Source of the DNA: Caulobacteraceae bacterium
GTDB taxonomy: Bacteria > Pseudomonadota > Alphaproteobacteria > Caulobacterales > Caulobacteraceae
Reading direction: 5' to 3'
Length of the DNA stretch: 16,859 nucleotides
Assembly (NCBI GenBank): GCA_004144935.1
Contig: SDZP01000035.1
Location: 1-16,859, forward strand
The stretch's first letter is position 1. Each line of letters starts with the position of its first letter. The notes under the pieces were generated by a model. That model was not told the origin of the DNA, made no database searches, and saw only the letters and a program-made list of their open reading frames with translations. Made by a program: the position numbers and the translations under genes. Below are positions 8,742-15,660 of the stretch, piece after piece.

Positions 8742-10331
8742 ATGTCCAATACCCCCGCCGCAGAGGCCGCGCGTCGGCGCACCTTCGCCATCATCAGTCA
8801 CCCTGACGCCGGCAAGACCACCCTGACCGAGAACCTGCTGCTGGCCGGCGGGGCGATCCGGGCGGCCGGCGCGGTGCGGGCGCGCGGCGAAAACCGCCGC
8901 ACCCGGTCCGACTGGATGAAGATCGAGCGCGAGCGCGGCATCTCGGTTTCGGCCAGCGTCATGACGTTCGATCATGCCGGGCTGATGTTCAACCTCCTCG
9001 ACACGCCCGGGCACGAGGACTTCTCGGAAGACACCTACCGCACCCTGACCGCCGCCGACGCCGCCGTCATGGTGCTGGACGCCGCCAAGGGGATCGAGCC
9101 GCAGACCCTGAAGCTGTTCGAGGTCTGCCGCCTGCGCGACATCCCCATCGTCACCTTCATCAACAAGATGGACCGCGAGGCGCAGGACCCCTTCGCCCTG
9201 CTCGACGAGATCGCCACCAAGCTGCAGCTGGATCCCGCGCCGCTCTACTGGCCGGCAGGCTCCGGCGGACGGTTCAAGGGCATGATCGACCTGCGCGGCC
9301 AGACCTTCGTGCCGTATAACAAGAACCGCGAGGAGGGCCACGATCGCCCGGTGCCGCTGAACGGCAATGCGGTGGTCTCCTACCTCGACCCGGACGAGCG
9401 GGAAGAGGCCGAGGAAGGGGCGATGCTGGTGCAGGAGGCCTCCAAGCCCTTCGACCACCAGGCCTTCCTCGAGGGCCACATGACGCCGGTGATCTTCGGC
9501 TCGGCCCTGCGCCACTTCGGGGTCGACGAGCTGCTTGAGGTGCTGGGCGCCTATGCCCCGCCGCCCAAGGCGGTGAAGGCCGAGAAGGCGGGGGTGGAAA
9601 CCGCCGTGGCCCCGGGCGATCCGGAGGTGTCCGGCTTCGTCTTCAAGGTCCAGGCCAACATGGACCCCAACCACCGCGACCGCATTGCCTTCTTCCGCCT
9701 GACCTCGGGCAAGTTCACCCGCGGCATGAAGCTGAAGTCACAGGGCACCGGCAAGCAGATGAGCGTCAACGCGCCGATCATGTTCTTCGCCTCCGACCGC
9801 GAACTGGCTGAAGAGGCGTTCGCCGGCGACGTCATCGGCATTCCGAACCATGGGGTCTTGCGGGTCGGTGACAGCCTGTCGGAGTCCGGCGCCCTGCGGT
9901 TCGCCGGCCTGCCCAACTTCGCGCCTGAAATCCTGCGCCGTGTCCGGGTCCGCGATCCCCTGAAGGCCAAGCACCTGAAGAAGGCGCTTGAAGGTCTGGC
10001 CGAAGAGGGCGTGACCCAGCTGTTCCGGCCGGAACTGGGGTCCGATTTCGTGGTCGGGGCCGTCGGTCAGCTGCAGTTTGAGGTTATGGCCGACCGGCTG
10101 GGCAACGAATATGCGCTCGACGTGATCTTCGAGGCCTCGCCGTTTGCCGAAGCCCGCTGGCTGGGCGGCACGGCGGCCGAGATCGAGACCTTCCGCTCGA
10201 CTCACCGCACGGCCATGGCCAGCGACATCGACAACAGCCCGGTGTTCCTGTCCAAGTCGGCCTGGGAAACCACCTATGTGGCCGAGCGCTATCCGAACCT
10301 GTCGTTCCAGCGCACGCGCGAGCGGGGCTGA
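8742..10331 (+). CDS. prfC: Peptide chain release factor 3 (RF3)
   Basis: The protein has 529 residues, the same length as E. coli RF3. This translational GTPase removes RF1/RF2 from the ribosome after peptide release. Seen: the G1 P-loop SHPDAGKTT (~19-27), the switch region KIERERGISVSASVM, the G3 motif DTPGHEDF (~87-94) and the G4 motif NKMDRE (~141-146). Domains II/III follow (VSGFVFKVQANMDPNHRDRIAFFRLTSGKF; GAVGQLQFEVMADRLGNEY). RERGISVS-SVM and HPDAGKTT separate RF3 from EF-G. The frame is open upstream to GTG 8706, but ATG 8742 fits the family N-terminus. No clear ribosome binding site is seen. It starts 39 bp after the RraB-like gene. Confidence 0.97.
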   Translation: MSNTPAAEAARRRTFAIISHPDAGKTTLTENLLLAGGAIRAAGAVRARGENRRTRSDWMKIERERGISVSASVMTFDHAGLMFNLLDTPGHEDFSEDTYRTLTAADAAVMVLDAAKGIEPQTLKLFEVCRLRDIPIVTFINKMDREAQDPFALLDEIATKLQLDPAPLYWPAGSGGRFKGMIDLRGQTFVPYNKNREEGHDRPVPLNGNAVVSYLDPDEREEAEEGAMLVQEASKPFDHQAFLEGHMTPVIFGSALRHFGVDELLEVLGAYAPPPKAVKAEKAGVETAVAPGDPEVSGFVFKVQANMDPNHRDRIAFFRLTSGKFTRGMKLKSQGTGKQMSVNAPIMFFASDRELAEEAFAGDVIGIPNHGVLRVGDSLSESGALRFAGLPNFAPEILRRVRVRDPLKAKHLKKALEGLAEEGVTQLFRPELGSDFVVGAVGQLQFEVMADRLGNEYALDVIFEASPFAEARWLGGTAAEIETFRSTHRTAMASDIDNSPVFLSKSAWETTYVAERYPNLSFQRTRERG

Positions 10332-10370
10332 CTTGACGCGGGTCCGCCCGGCGCCATTTCTTGGCGGGTG

Positions 10371-10375
10371 GGAGG
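10371..10375 (+). promoter_or_regulatory. Ribosome binding site fixing the start at 10382
   Basis: GGAGG lies six bases before ATG 10382 in the 50-bp spacer after prfC. It shows that translation starts there and not at the in-frame TTG 10361. It is one of the best Shine-Dalgarno matches in the window. Confidence 0.8.
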
Positions 10376-10381
10376 ACGGGC

Positions 10382-10741
10382 ATGATCGTTGTCGCCATTG
10401 CGCTGATGGTGGCCAGCACCGAAGGGCCGCCGCCCTATCCGCAGGCGCTGCGGTGCGCCGGCCTGACCATGGCCTGGTCTGACCTGGAAACCGAGCATGC
10501 ATCCGCCGGCGCGTCCCTGGCGCGCGGCGACGCCGAGTTCTGGGCTTTCGCGACCATGGACGCCGCCCGGCGAGACGGCGGGATCAAGCCGCCGGAGGTG
10601 GAGGCGGCGATGACCATGAGCACGCAGGCGGCGAAGGGCCGCTTTGTCGCCGGCGACGAGAATGCCGCCCGCGAACTGCTGGATTGCCAGCTGCTGATCC
10701 CGGCAGGGGGCCGCGATATCGCGCCGGTCGGACCTGGCTAG
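10382..10741 (+). CDS. Small probably exported protein with two cysteines, unknown function
   Basis: The protein has 119 residues. The start is ATG 10382 behind GGAGG. The N-terminus MIVVAIALMVASTEG is hydrophobic and signal-like, although it lacks a basic first segment. The remaining sequence is helical, with one Cys near residue 25 (ALRCAGL) and one near 102 (LLDCQLL). That spacing is seen in small periplasmic alphaproteobacterial proteins and suggests a disulfide. No domain is recognised. It follows prfC on the same strand. Its stop overlaps that of the convergent gene at 10738 by 4 bases. Confidence 0.7.
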   Translation: MIVVAIALMVASTEGPPPYPQALRCAGLTMAWSDLETEHASAGASLARGDAEFWAFATMDAARRDGGIKPPEVEAAMTMSTQAAKGRFVAGDENAARELLDCQLLIPAGGRDIAPVGPG

Positions 10742-11043
10742 ATCGTCCGCGCGGCGTCGCTCAGCGCCCAGCGGTGGGAGTCCGGTCCCAGCGGCAGACG
10801 GAAGGGGCGGGGATCGTCCCGGCCGTCGCCCAGATGGCGCTCGAAGGCGGCGATGATGGCGCCCGCCAGGCCATCGACAGCCTGTCCGCTCTTGCGGTGC
10901 GCGGCCTCGATGAACTCGATGACCTGCTTGCGGTGGCAGACACCCCGAAAGTAGCGCAAGGCCTCGATGATTTCCGCCGTCAGCGGTTCGAGAACCGTCA
11001 CCGTCGCTTCGTCTTCGAGCCGAACCAGCTTGATCGCCATCAC
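10738..11043 (-). CDS. Small cytosolic protein of unknown function
   Basis: The protein has 101 residues. It starts at ATG 11043 or the next ATG, 11040; I see no clear ribosome binding site for either. The N-terminal strand-rich part (AIKLVRLEDEATVTVLEPLTAEIIEALRYF) is followed by a basic helix region (CHRKQVIEFIEAAHRKSG) and an Ala-rich helix (LAGAIIAAFERHLGD). No known domain, signal peptide or membrane segment is evident. Good amphipathic sequence and tail-to-tail packing with the gene at 10382 support it as real. It is divergent from the uup-type gene across a 165-bp spacer. Confidence 0.65.
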   Translation of the reverse strand: MMAIKLVRLEDEATVTVLEPLTAEIIEALRYFRGVCHRKQVIEFIEAAHRKSGQAVDGLAGAIIAAFERHLGDGRDDPRPFRLPLGPDSHRWALSDAARTI

Positions 11044-11208
11044 CGACCCCGTCGTCGTGGTGGAAATGTTCGCGTCAGGCGGGAACCCGACGCGGCGGCA
11101 CCATGACCCGGATCAAGCCGGATGGCGAATCGAATCATGTCTCGGGCCCGCACTTCGTCCATTGGCCCTCGACCTGGGCCCTCGGGTTCGTTACGACGCA
11201 CGCCTCCC

Positions 11209-13032
11209 ATGCGTCCTCCCATCCTCGCCCTCAAAGACGTCCGCCTCGTGGACGGCGCAACGACCCTGTTCGACGGGGTCGACCTGGCGTTGGAGCCAGG
11301 GGTCAAGGCGTGCCTGGTCGGGCGCAACGGAGCTGGCAAGTCGACGCTGATGCGGCTGATGATGGCCGAGATTCAGGCCGACGCCGGCGAGCGGGTGGTC
11401 AGCCCCGGCGCGCGCATCAGCGTGGTGCCGCAGGAACCGAAGATCACCGGCGAGACCCTGCTCGACTACGCCACGGCCGGCGGGGCGCTGTCCTACATGG
11501 CCGAGGCGACGCTGACCGAGCTGGGCCTCGACCCGGAGAAGAGCACGGCCGGCTTGTCGGGGGGCGAGATCCGCCGGGCGGCGCTGGCGCGGGCCTTCGC
11601 CGAGGAGCCCGACGTGCTGATGCTCGACGAGCCGACCAACCACCTGGACATCCTGGCCATCGAGACCCTCGAGGGCATGCTCAAGGCCAGCCGGGGAGCG
11701 GCCCTGATCGTCAGCCACGACCGCGCCTTCCTGGAACGCACCACCACCCGCTGCTTCTGGCTGGAGAGCCGGCGGGTGCGCCGGCTGGACAAGGGCTTCG
11801 CCGCCTTCGACGACTGGTCCGAGAAGCAGCTGGAGGCAGAGGCGGACGAGTTTCGCCGGCTGAACGTCGCCCTGGCCAAGGAAGAGCACTGGCTGCAGCG
11901 CGGCGTCACCGGCCGCCGGGCCCGCAATGAAGGCCGTCGGCGTCGGCTGATGGACATGCGCGAGCAGAAGTCGACGGTGCTGCGCGAGGCGCGCGGGACG
12001 CTGAACATGGAAATGGCCGTCGGCTCGGCCTCAGGCAAGCGCGTGGCCGAGGCCAAGGGCCTGTCCAAGGCGTTCGGCGACAAGGTGCTGGTCAAGGGCT
12101 TCTCGACCCGTATCCAGCGGGGCGACCGGGTGGCCATCGTCGGCCCCAACGGGGCGGGCAAGACCACCCTGGTCAAGCTGCTGCTTGGCCAGATCGAACC
12201 GGACGAGGGCTCGGTCCAGCTGGGGACCAACCTTGAGATCGCCTATATCGACCAGGCGCGGGCGGACCTCGACGCCAGCGCCACCCTCTGGCAGGCCCTG
12301 ACCCCGGGCGGCGGCGACCAGGTCATGGTCGGCGGCGTGCCGCGCCATGTGGCCGGCTACGCCAAGGACTTCCTGTTCCGCGACAACCAGCTGCGCCAGC
12401 CGGTCTCGACCCTGTCGGGTGGCGAGCGGGCGCGGTTGCTGCTGGCCCGGGCGCTGGCGACGCCGGCCAACCTGCTGGTGCTCGATGAGCCGACCAACGA
12501 TCTCGACATGGAAACCCTCGACATGCTCGAGGACCTGTTGGCCGGCTTCCAAGGCACCCTGCTCCTGGTCAGCCACGACCGCGACTTCATCGACCGCCTG
12601 GCCGGCTCGACCATCGGCCTGAACGGGCGGGGCGAGGTTGTGGAGACGCCGGGCGGCTGGAAGGATTTCCTGGGCCAGAACCCGGGCTTCTTCACCAGCG
12701 GCGTCCAGGTCCTGCGCACCCAGCAGAAGTCGGCGGCCAGCCTGGCGGCGCCTGCGCCGGTGGCCCCGCCCGCTCCGGCGCAGGCCCGGCCCAAGGCCAA
12801 GCTGACCTACAAGGACCAGCGGCGCCTGGAAGAACTCGAAGGCCTGGTGGCCAGCCTGCCGCTGGAGATCAAGAAACTCGAGGCGGTGCTGGCCGACTCC
12901 GGCCTCTACGCCCGCGACCCGGTCGCCTTCGATCGCACCATGAAGGCCATGGACGCGGCGCGAGCCAAACTGGCGGCCTCCGAGGAAGAGTGGCTGGCGC
13001 TGGAAGAGAAGCGCGAGAGCCTGGCGGGCTGA
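11209..13032 (+). CDS. uup: ABC-F family ATPase, Uup type
   Basis: The protein has 607 residues with two fused ABC domains and no membrane segment. Domain 1 has Walker A GRNGAGKST (~38-46), signature LSGGE (~116-120) and Walker B VLMLDEPTNHLD. The ABC-F linker (~190-265) is rich in Arg and Glu. Domain 2 has GPNGAGKTT (~312-320), LSGGE (~403-407) and LLVLDEPTNDLD. An Ala/Pro linker (~508-530) leads to a C-terminal Uup-type coiled-coil domain (LTYKDQRRLEELEGLVASLPLEIKKLEAVL). Uup binds DNA and ribosomes, limits transposon precise excision in E. coli, and belongs to the translation-linked ABC-F ATPases. I chose ATG 11209 over the open extension to 11122 because family members begin just before the first strand. 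No ribosome binding site is evident. Confidence 0.95.
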   Translation: MRPPILALKDVRLVDGATTLFDGVDLALEPGVKACLVGRNGAGKSTLMRLMMAEIQADAGERVVSPGARISVVPQEPKITGETLLDYATAGGALSYMAEATLTELGLDPEKSTAGLSGGEIRRAALARAFAEEPDVLMLDEPTNHLDILAIETLEGMLKASRGAALIVSHDRAFLERTTTRCFWLESRRVRRLDKGFAAFDDWSEKQLEAEADEFRRLNVALAKEEHWLQRGVTGRRARNEGRRRRLMDMREQKSTVLREARGTLNMEMAVGSASGKRVAEAKGLSKAFGDKVLVKGFSTRIQRGDRVAIVGPNGAGKTTLVKLLLGQIEPDEGSVQLGTNLEIAYIDQARADLDASATLWQALTPGGGDQVMVGGVPRHVAGYAKDFLFRDNQLRQPVSTLSGGERARLLLARALATPANLLVLDEPTNDLDMETLDMLEDLLAGFQGTLLLVSHDRDFIDRLAGSTIGLNGRGEVVETPGGWKDFLGQNPGFFTSGVQVLRTQQKSAASLAAPAPVAPPAPAQARPKAKLTYKDQRRLEELEGLVASLPLEIKKLEAVLADSGLYARDPVAFDRTMKAMDAARAKLAASEEEWLALEEKRESLAG

Positions 13033-13036
13033 AATC

Positions 13037-13045
13037 GGTGGATAA
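13037..13045 (-). promoter_or_regulatory. DnaA-box-like site (one mismatch)
   Basis: GGTGGATAA reads TTATCCACC on the minus strand, 8 of 9 to the DnaA box TTATCCACA. It lies 4 bases after the uup stop, and 46 bp from a perfect box in the opposite orientation. No AT-rich unwinding element or further boxes are seen, so this is not proposed as an origin. Confidence 0.35.
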
Positions 13046-13091
13046 CCGCGCAACCCTTGCCGGATAACGGCTGCCGACGGTCTGTTGCCGC

Positions 13092-13100
13092 TTATCCACA
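13092..13100 (+). promoter_or_regulatory. Perfect consensus DnaA box
   Basis: TTATCCACA is an exact match to the high-affinity DnaA box, a rare 9-mer in high-GC DNA. It sits upstream of the transporter operon and the hairpin-rich region. DnaA could act here as a transcription factor or titration site. A chance match remains possible. Confidence 0.5.
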
Positions 13101-13290
13101 AGCCGTCCCCAATTGATCCGACCTCGGCGCACAGCCGGGCGATTTCAGACGGTTGCGACCCGCCCGGAGCGGTGACACCCTCCACCTGTCGAGAGGAACT
13201 GCGGCGCGGGCGAGACGGGAAACCGGAAGGCCAGGCGAACGGAACGGCTCAGGACCTAAGGACCAAGGGGAGACCCAAGGAAACCGGTCA

Positions 13291-13419
13291 GGGGTCGGTC
13301 GGATGAAGACCGGAGCAATCCGGACCCCCACACCGACCACCACCACTCGGCCGCCAGAGCCCCTCGGGGATCTGGGTAAGAGGGTGAGGCCGCCGGGCGA
13401 CCGGATGCCTCGCCCTCTT
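13291..13419 (+). ncRNA. Candidate structured RNA (leader or small RNA) upstream of the transporter operon
   Basis: Three hairpins lie almost end to end. First, 13293-13299 pairs with 13332-13338 (GGTCGGT/ACCGACC) and encloses CCGGA-GCAA-TCCGG at 13310-13323, which has a GNRA tetraloop. Second, CCAGA 13354-13358 pairs with TCTGG 13371-13375 around CCC-CTCG-GGG. Third, 13378-13390 pairs with 13407-13419 over 13 bp with one G-U wobble, with an inner CCGG/CCGG. The GNRA loop is formed on the plus strand only. GGGGTC 13291-13296 can instead pair with GACCCC 13323-13328, an exclusive alternative. No T-run terminator follows, so a 5' leader of the lipoprotein mRNA fits better than a free sRNA. It does not match TPP, cobalamin, RNase P, tmRNA or SRP RNA patterns I know. 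Confidence 0.35.
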
Positions 13420-13506
13420 GCTCGTTCCGGCTCCCGCTTTTCAACCTGCCTCTTGGCGTCGAACGCCGCTCGCCCTAGGTTTGAGGCCGGATTGAGGGAG
13501 GGTGGA

Positions 13507-14496
13507 ATGACGTCTCGTCGCCTGGTTCTGGCCGGAGGCCTCGCCGCGCTTGCCGCGGCCTGCTCGGAGGCTCCCAAGACGCCGCCCGGCACGACCCGCA
13601 TCCGCTTCGCCACCGACTGGAAGGCCCAGGCCGAGCACGGCGGCTTTTATCATGCGCTGGCCAGCGGCGAGTATGCCCGACGCGGCCTTTCGGTCGAGAT
13701 CAAGCAGGGCGGCCCGGGGGTCAACGTGCCCCAACTTCTCGCTGCAGAAGCCATCGAGCTGGGCATGGGCTCCAACAGCTTCATCGCCCTGAACCTGGTC
13801 AAGGAGAAGGTGCCGGTGAAGGCCGTCGCCGCCTTCATGCAGAAGGACCCGCAGGTCCTGCTGGCCCACCCCGATCAGGGCATCAGGGGCATCGCCGACA
13901 TGAAGGGCCGGCCGATCCTGCTGTCGGCGGCCTCGAAGGAGGCCTTCTGGGTCTGGCTGCGGGCCAAGTACGGCTTCACCGACGACCAGGTGCGGGCCTA
14001 CAACTACAGCGCCGCGCCCTTCCTGGCCGACAAGCGGGCCATCCAGCAGGGCTATCTGTCCAGCGAGCCCTACACCATCGAGAAGGAGACCGGCATGAAG
14101 CCGGCCGTCTTCCTGCTGGCCGACGAGGGCTACCCCGGCTACGCCACCATGGTGCTGGCGCCCAACAAGCTGATCATGCGCAATCCCGACGCCGTACGGG
14201 CCTTCATCGAGGCCAGCGCCGTCGGCTGGAAGGCCTATCTGGCCGGCGACGCCGCCGCCGCCGACGCCATGATTCTGAAAGACAATCCGGAGATGACCCC
14301 GGAGCTGCTGGCCCACGCCCGGGACGTCATGAACCAGTACGGTATCGTCGACAGCGGCGACGCCAGGACGGGCGGCGTCGGCGTGATGACCGACGCGCGC
14401 TGGGCGGAGTTCTTCGGAGTGACCAGCGGACAGGGCGTCTATCCCAAGGAGATGGACTACCGGCAGGCCTACACGCTGGATTTCGTGAAAAAGTAG
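13507..14496 (+). CDS. ABC importer substrate-binding lipoprotein, ThiY/NMT1-SsuA family
   Basis: The protein has 329 residues. ATG 13507 follows GGGAGG at 13497-13502. The N-terminus TSRRLVLAGGLAALAAAC has a twin-Arg pair and a lipobox-like LAAAC (Cys ~19), so it is probably a lipoprotein, perhaps Tat-exported. The body matches the NMT1/THI5-like periplasmic binding fold: RIRFATDWKAQAEHGGFYHAL, GGPGVNVPQLLAAEAIELGMGSN, FMQKDPQVLLAHPDQGI and IADMKGRPI. ThiY members bind formylaminopyrimidine for thiamine salvage, while SsuA/TauA members bind sulfonates. DWKAQAEHGGFY favours the ThiY-like branch, but the ligand is not proven and no TPP riboswitch was found. Its ATPase and permease follow after an interrupting cassette. 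Confidence 0.9.
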   Translation: MTSRRLVLAGGLAALAAACSEAPKTPPGTTRIRFATDWKAQAEHGGFYHALASGEYARRGLSVEIKQGGPGVNVPQLLAAEAIELGMGSNSFIALNLVKEKVPVKAVAAFMQKDPQVLLAHPDQGIRGIADMKGRPILLSAASKEAFWVWLRAKYGFTDDQVRAYNYSAAPFLADKRAIQQGYLSSEPYTIEKETGMKPAVFLLADEGYPGYATMVLAPNKLIMRNPDAVRAFIEASAVGWKAYLAGDAAAADAMILKDNPEMTPELLAHARDVMNQYGIVDSGDARTGGVGVMTDARWAEFFGVTSGQGVYPKEMDYRQAYTLDFVKK

Positions 14497-14504
14497 GAGG
14501 CTCC

Positions 14505-14932
14505 GTGCGCTCGACGATCCTGGCTGGAAAGCGGGCGCGGGCGCTCCGCAAGGAGATGTCGAAGCCCGAGGTCTGGCTATGGACGCGCTTGCGTGTGAGG
14601 CTGGTTGGCCAGCCACCGTTTCGACGGCAGCATCGATGGGACACGACATCCTGGATTTCTTCTGCCCTCAGGCTAGCCTGGTCGTCGAAGTCGATGGGCA
14701 GAGCCATTTGACGGCAGAACAGGCGGAGCATGATCGCCGCAGGGATGCGTGGCTGCGGGCGGAGGGATTGGAAGTGCATCGGGTCCCGGCGTCGCAGGTG
14801 TTGGCCGATCCAGACCAGGTTGCGGACTCGCTGAGATTAGTCGCCATGGATCGCGTCGGTGCTCGCCCACCCACATCCTCCCCCGTACGGCCTTCGGCCT
14901 ACGTGGGAGGATGGGGAAGCGCCGCGTGGTGA
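14505..14932 (+). pseudogene. DUF559 endonuclease-like gene, frameshifted
   Basis: Two overlapping frames make one DUF559 protein. The first starts at GTG 14505 behind AGGAGG (14495-14500) and gives ARALRKEMSKPEVWLWTRLR...FRRQHRW. The second supplies GHDILDFFCPQASLVVEVDGQSH...DRRRDAWLRAEGLEVHRV. The frames meet at GGG 14638-14640, and restoring a fourth G would read QHRWGHDILDFFCP continuously. DUF559 proteins have a VSR/restriction-endonuclease-like fold; the acidic residues in ILDF and VEVDG are the expected catalytic pair. The in-frame stop is at 14930-14932, but family similarity ends near 14850 and the rest runs through a palindrome. It is either a true pseudogene or a one-base sequencing error. 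It splits an ABC transporter operon. Confidence 0.8.
14874..14913. repeat. REP-like palindrome between the DUF559 gene and the ABC ATPase
   Basis: CATCCTCCC (14874-14882) pairs with GGGAGGATG (14905-14913). Inside, CGTA 14884-14887 pairs with TACG 14900-14903, and GGCC 14889-14892 pairs with GGCC 14896-14899 over a TTC loop. That gives about 17 bp with one mismatch and one bulged base. The right arm contains the GGGAGG and ATG of the following ATPase gene, so the folded RNA would hide both. There is no T-run, so it is not a standard terminator. Only one copy is present in the window. Confidence 0.75.
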
Positions 14933-15660
14933 TCGCTGACCTCAAAGCGGTCGAGGTCGAGTACGCCCGCGGACTGGCGCTGGGGCCGGTGGATTTGACT
15001 CTCGGCGAGGGCGAGATCGTCGCTCTGGTGGGGCCGTCGGGTTGCGGCAAGTCGACGGCGATGCGGCTGTTGGCCGGGCTGGAGGCGCCGACGCGGGGAA
15101 CTGTGGCGCGGGATATCGAGCGCGGAGAGACTTCCCTGGTCTTTCAGGCTCCGACCCTGGCCCCCTGGCTGACCGCCGCCGGCAACGTGGCCCTGCCGCT
15201 GGAACTGGCCGGCCTGCCACGGGCCGAGACCAGGGCGCTGGCGGTAGACTGGCTGGCCAAGGTCGGGCTGGCCGGCTGCGAGGATACCCGGCCGGCGCAG
15301 CTGTCCGGCGGCATGGCGATGCGGGTCTCGCTAGCCAGGGCCCTGGCGACCCGGCCCCGGCTTCTCCTGCTGGACGAGCCTTTCGCGGCGCTGGACGAGA
15401 TCACCCGGCGGCGGCTGGCCGATGACGTGCTGGCGCTCTGGGCGGAGATGAAGCCCGCCATCCTGTTCGTCACCCACAACGTCGAGGAGGCCGTCTACAT
15501 GGCCGGCCGCGTCGTGGTGATGACCCCGGGCCCTGGCCGTATCGCCGGCCAGCTCGTCATCGAAGGGCCGATGCCGCGCCCGGAAGGCTTCCGCACCACC
15601 GCCGGCTTCCGCCAGGCGGCGGAGACCGTCTCGCGCCTGCTGGCGGGCGGTGCGGCATGA
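14911..15660 (+). CDS. ABC importer ATPase, ThiZ/SsuB/TauB-like
   Basis: The protein has 249 residues if started at ATG 14911. That start lies directly against GGGAGG, too close for normal spacing. GTG 14926, six bases after GGGGAAG, is a good alternative, and the conserved part begins at VIADLKAVEVEYARG. Walker A is GPSGCGKST (~41-49), the Q-loop FQAP (~78-81), the signature LSGGM (~131-135), Walker B LLLLDEP (~151-157) and the switch His in FVTHNVEEA (~189). FQAPTLAPWLTAAGNV and ALDEITRRRLADDVLALW are typical of nitrate/sulfonate/thiamine-precursor importers. It overlaps the permease by ATGA at 15657-15660. The DUF559 cassette separates it from its lipoprotein by 414 bp. Confidence 0.93.
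   Translation: MGKRRVVIADLKAVEVEYARGLALGPVDLTLGEGEIVALVGPSGCGKSTAMRLLAGLEAPTRGTVARDIERGETSLVFQAPTLAPWLTAAGNVALPLELAGLPRAETRALAVDWLAKVGLAGCEDTRPAQLSGGMAMRVSLARALATRPRLLLLDEPFAALDEITRRRLADDVLALWAEMKPAILFVTHNVEEAVYMAGRVVVMTPGPGRIAGQLVIEGPMPRPEGFRTTAGFRQAAETVSRLLAGGAA

Larger units (their letters stand above)
13033..13506. other. 474-bp region without a credible protein gene
   Basis: This spacer between the Uup-type gene and the transporter lipoprotein gene is unusually long for this window. One frame stays open through it from 13153, but its predicted peptide is low-complexity (Pro/Thr/Arg/Gly runs) and resembles no protein. It holds two DnaA-box-like sites (13037-13045, 13092-13100) and a GGA-rich stretch (~13190-13285). 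A series of strong hairpins follows at 13293-13419, and a small GGCGT-CGA-ACGCC hairpin sits at 13455-13467. It ends with a good ribosome binding site (GGGAGG, 13497-13502). I find no TPP-riboswitch core (no CTGAGA / ACCTGA pattern). Confidence 0.6.

Noticed and set aside
11122..11208. N-terminal extension of the Uup-type protein
   Set aside because: The Arg/Pro/Ser-rich leader is not part of the ABC-F family; ATG 11209 fits known N-termini.
13033..13110. Replication origin
   Set aside because: There are only two good DnaA-like boxes, no AT-rich unwinding region and no origin-linked genes (dnaA, hemE, parAB).
13190..13440. RNase P RNA, SRP RNA, tmRNA, 6S or CsrB-like sponge RNA
   Set aside because: The conserved cores are absent (for example no ACAGAA of RNase P, no tmRNA tag codons). 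The GGA motifs are many but not consistently in loops, and csrA is not expected in this lineage as far as I recall.
13153..13506. Open frame upstream of the lipoprotein start, which would add 118 residues
   Set aside because: The peptide is low-complexity and would place the lipoprotein signal internally. A strong ribosome binding site sits just before ATG 13507.
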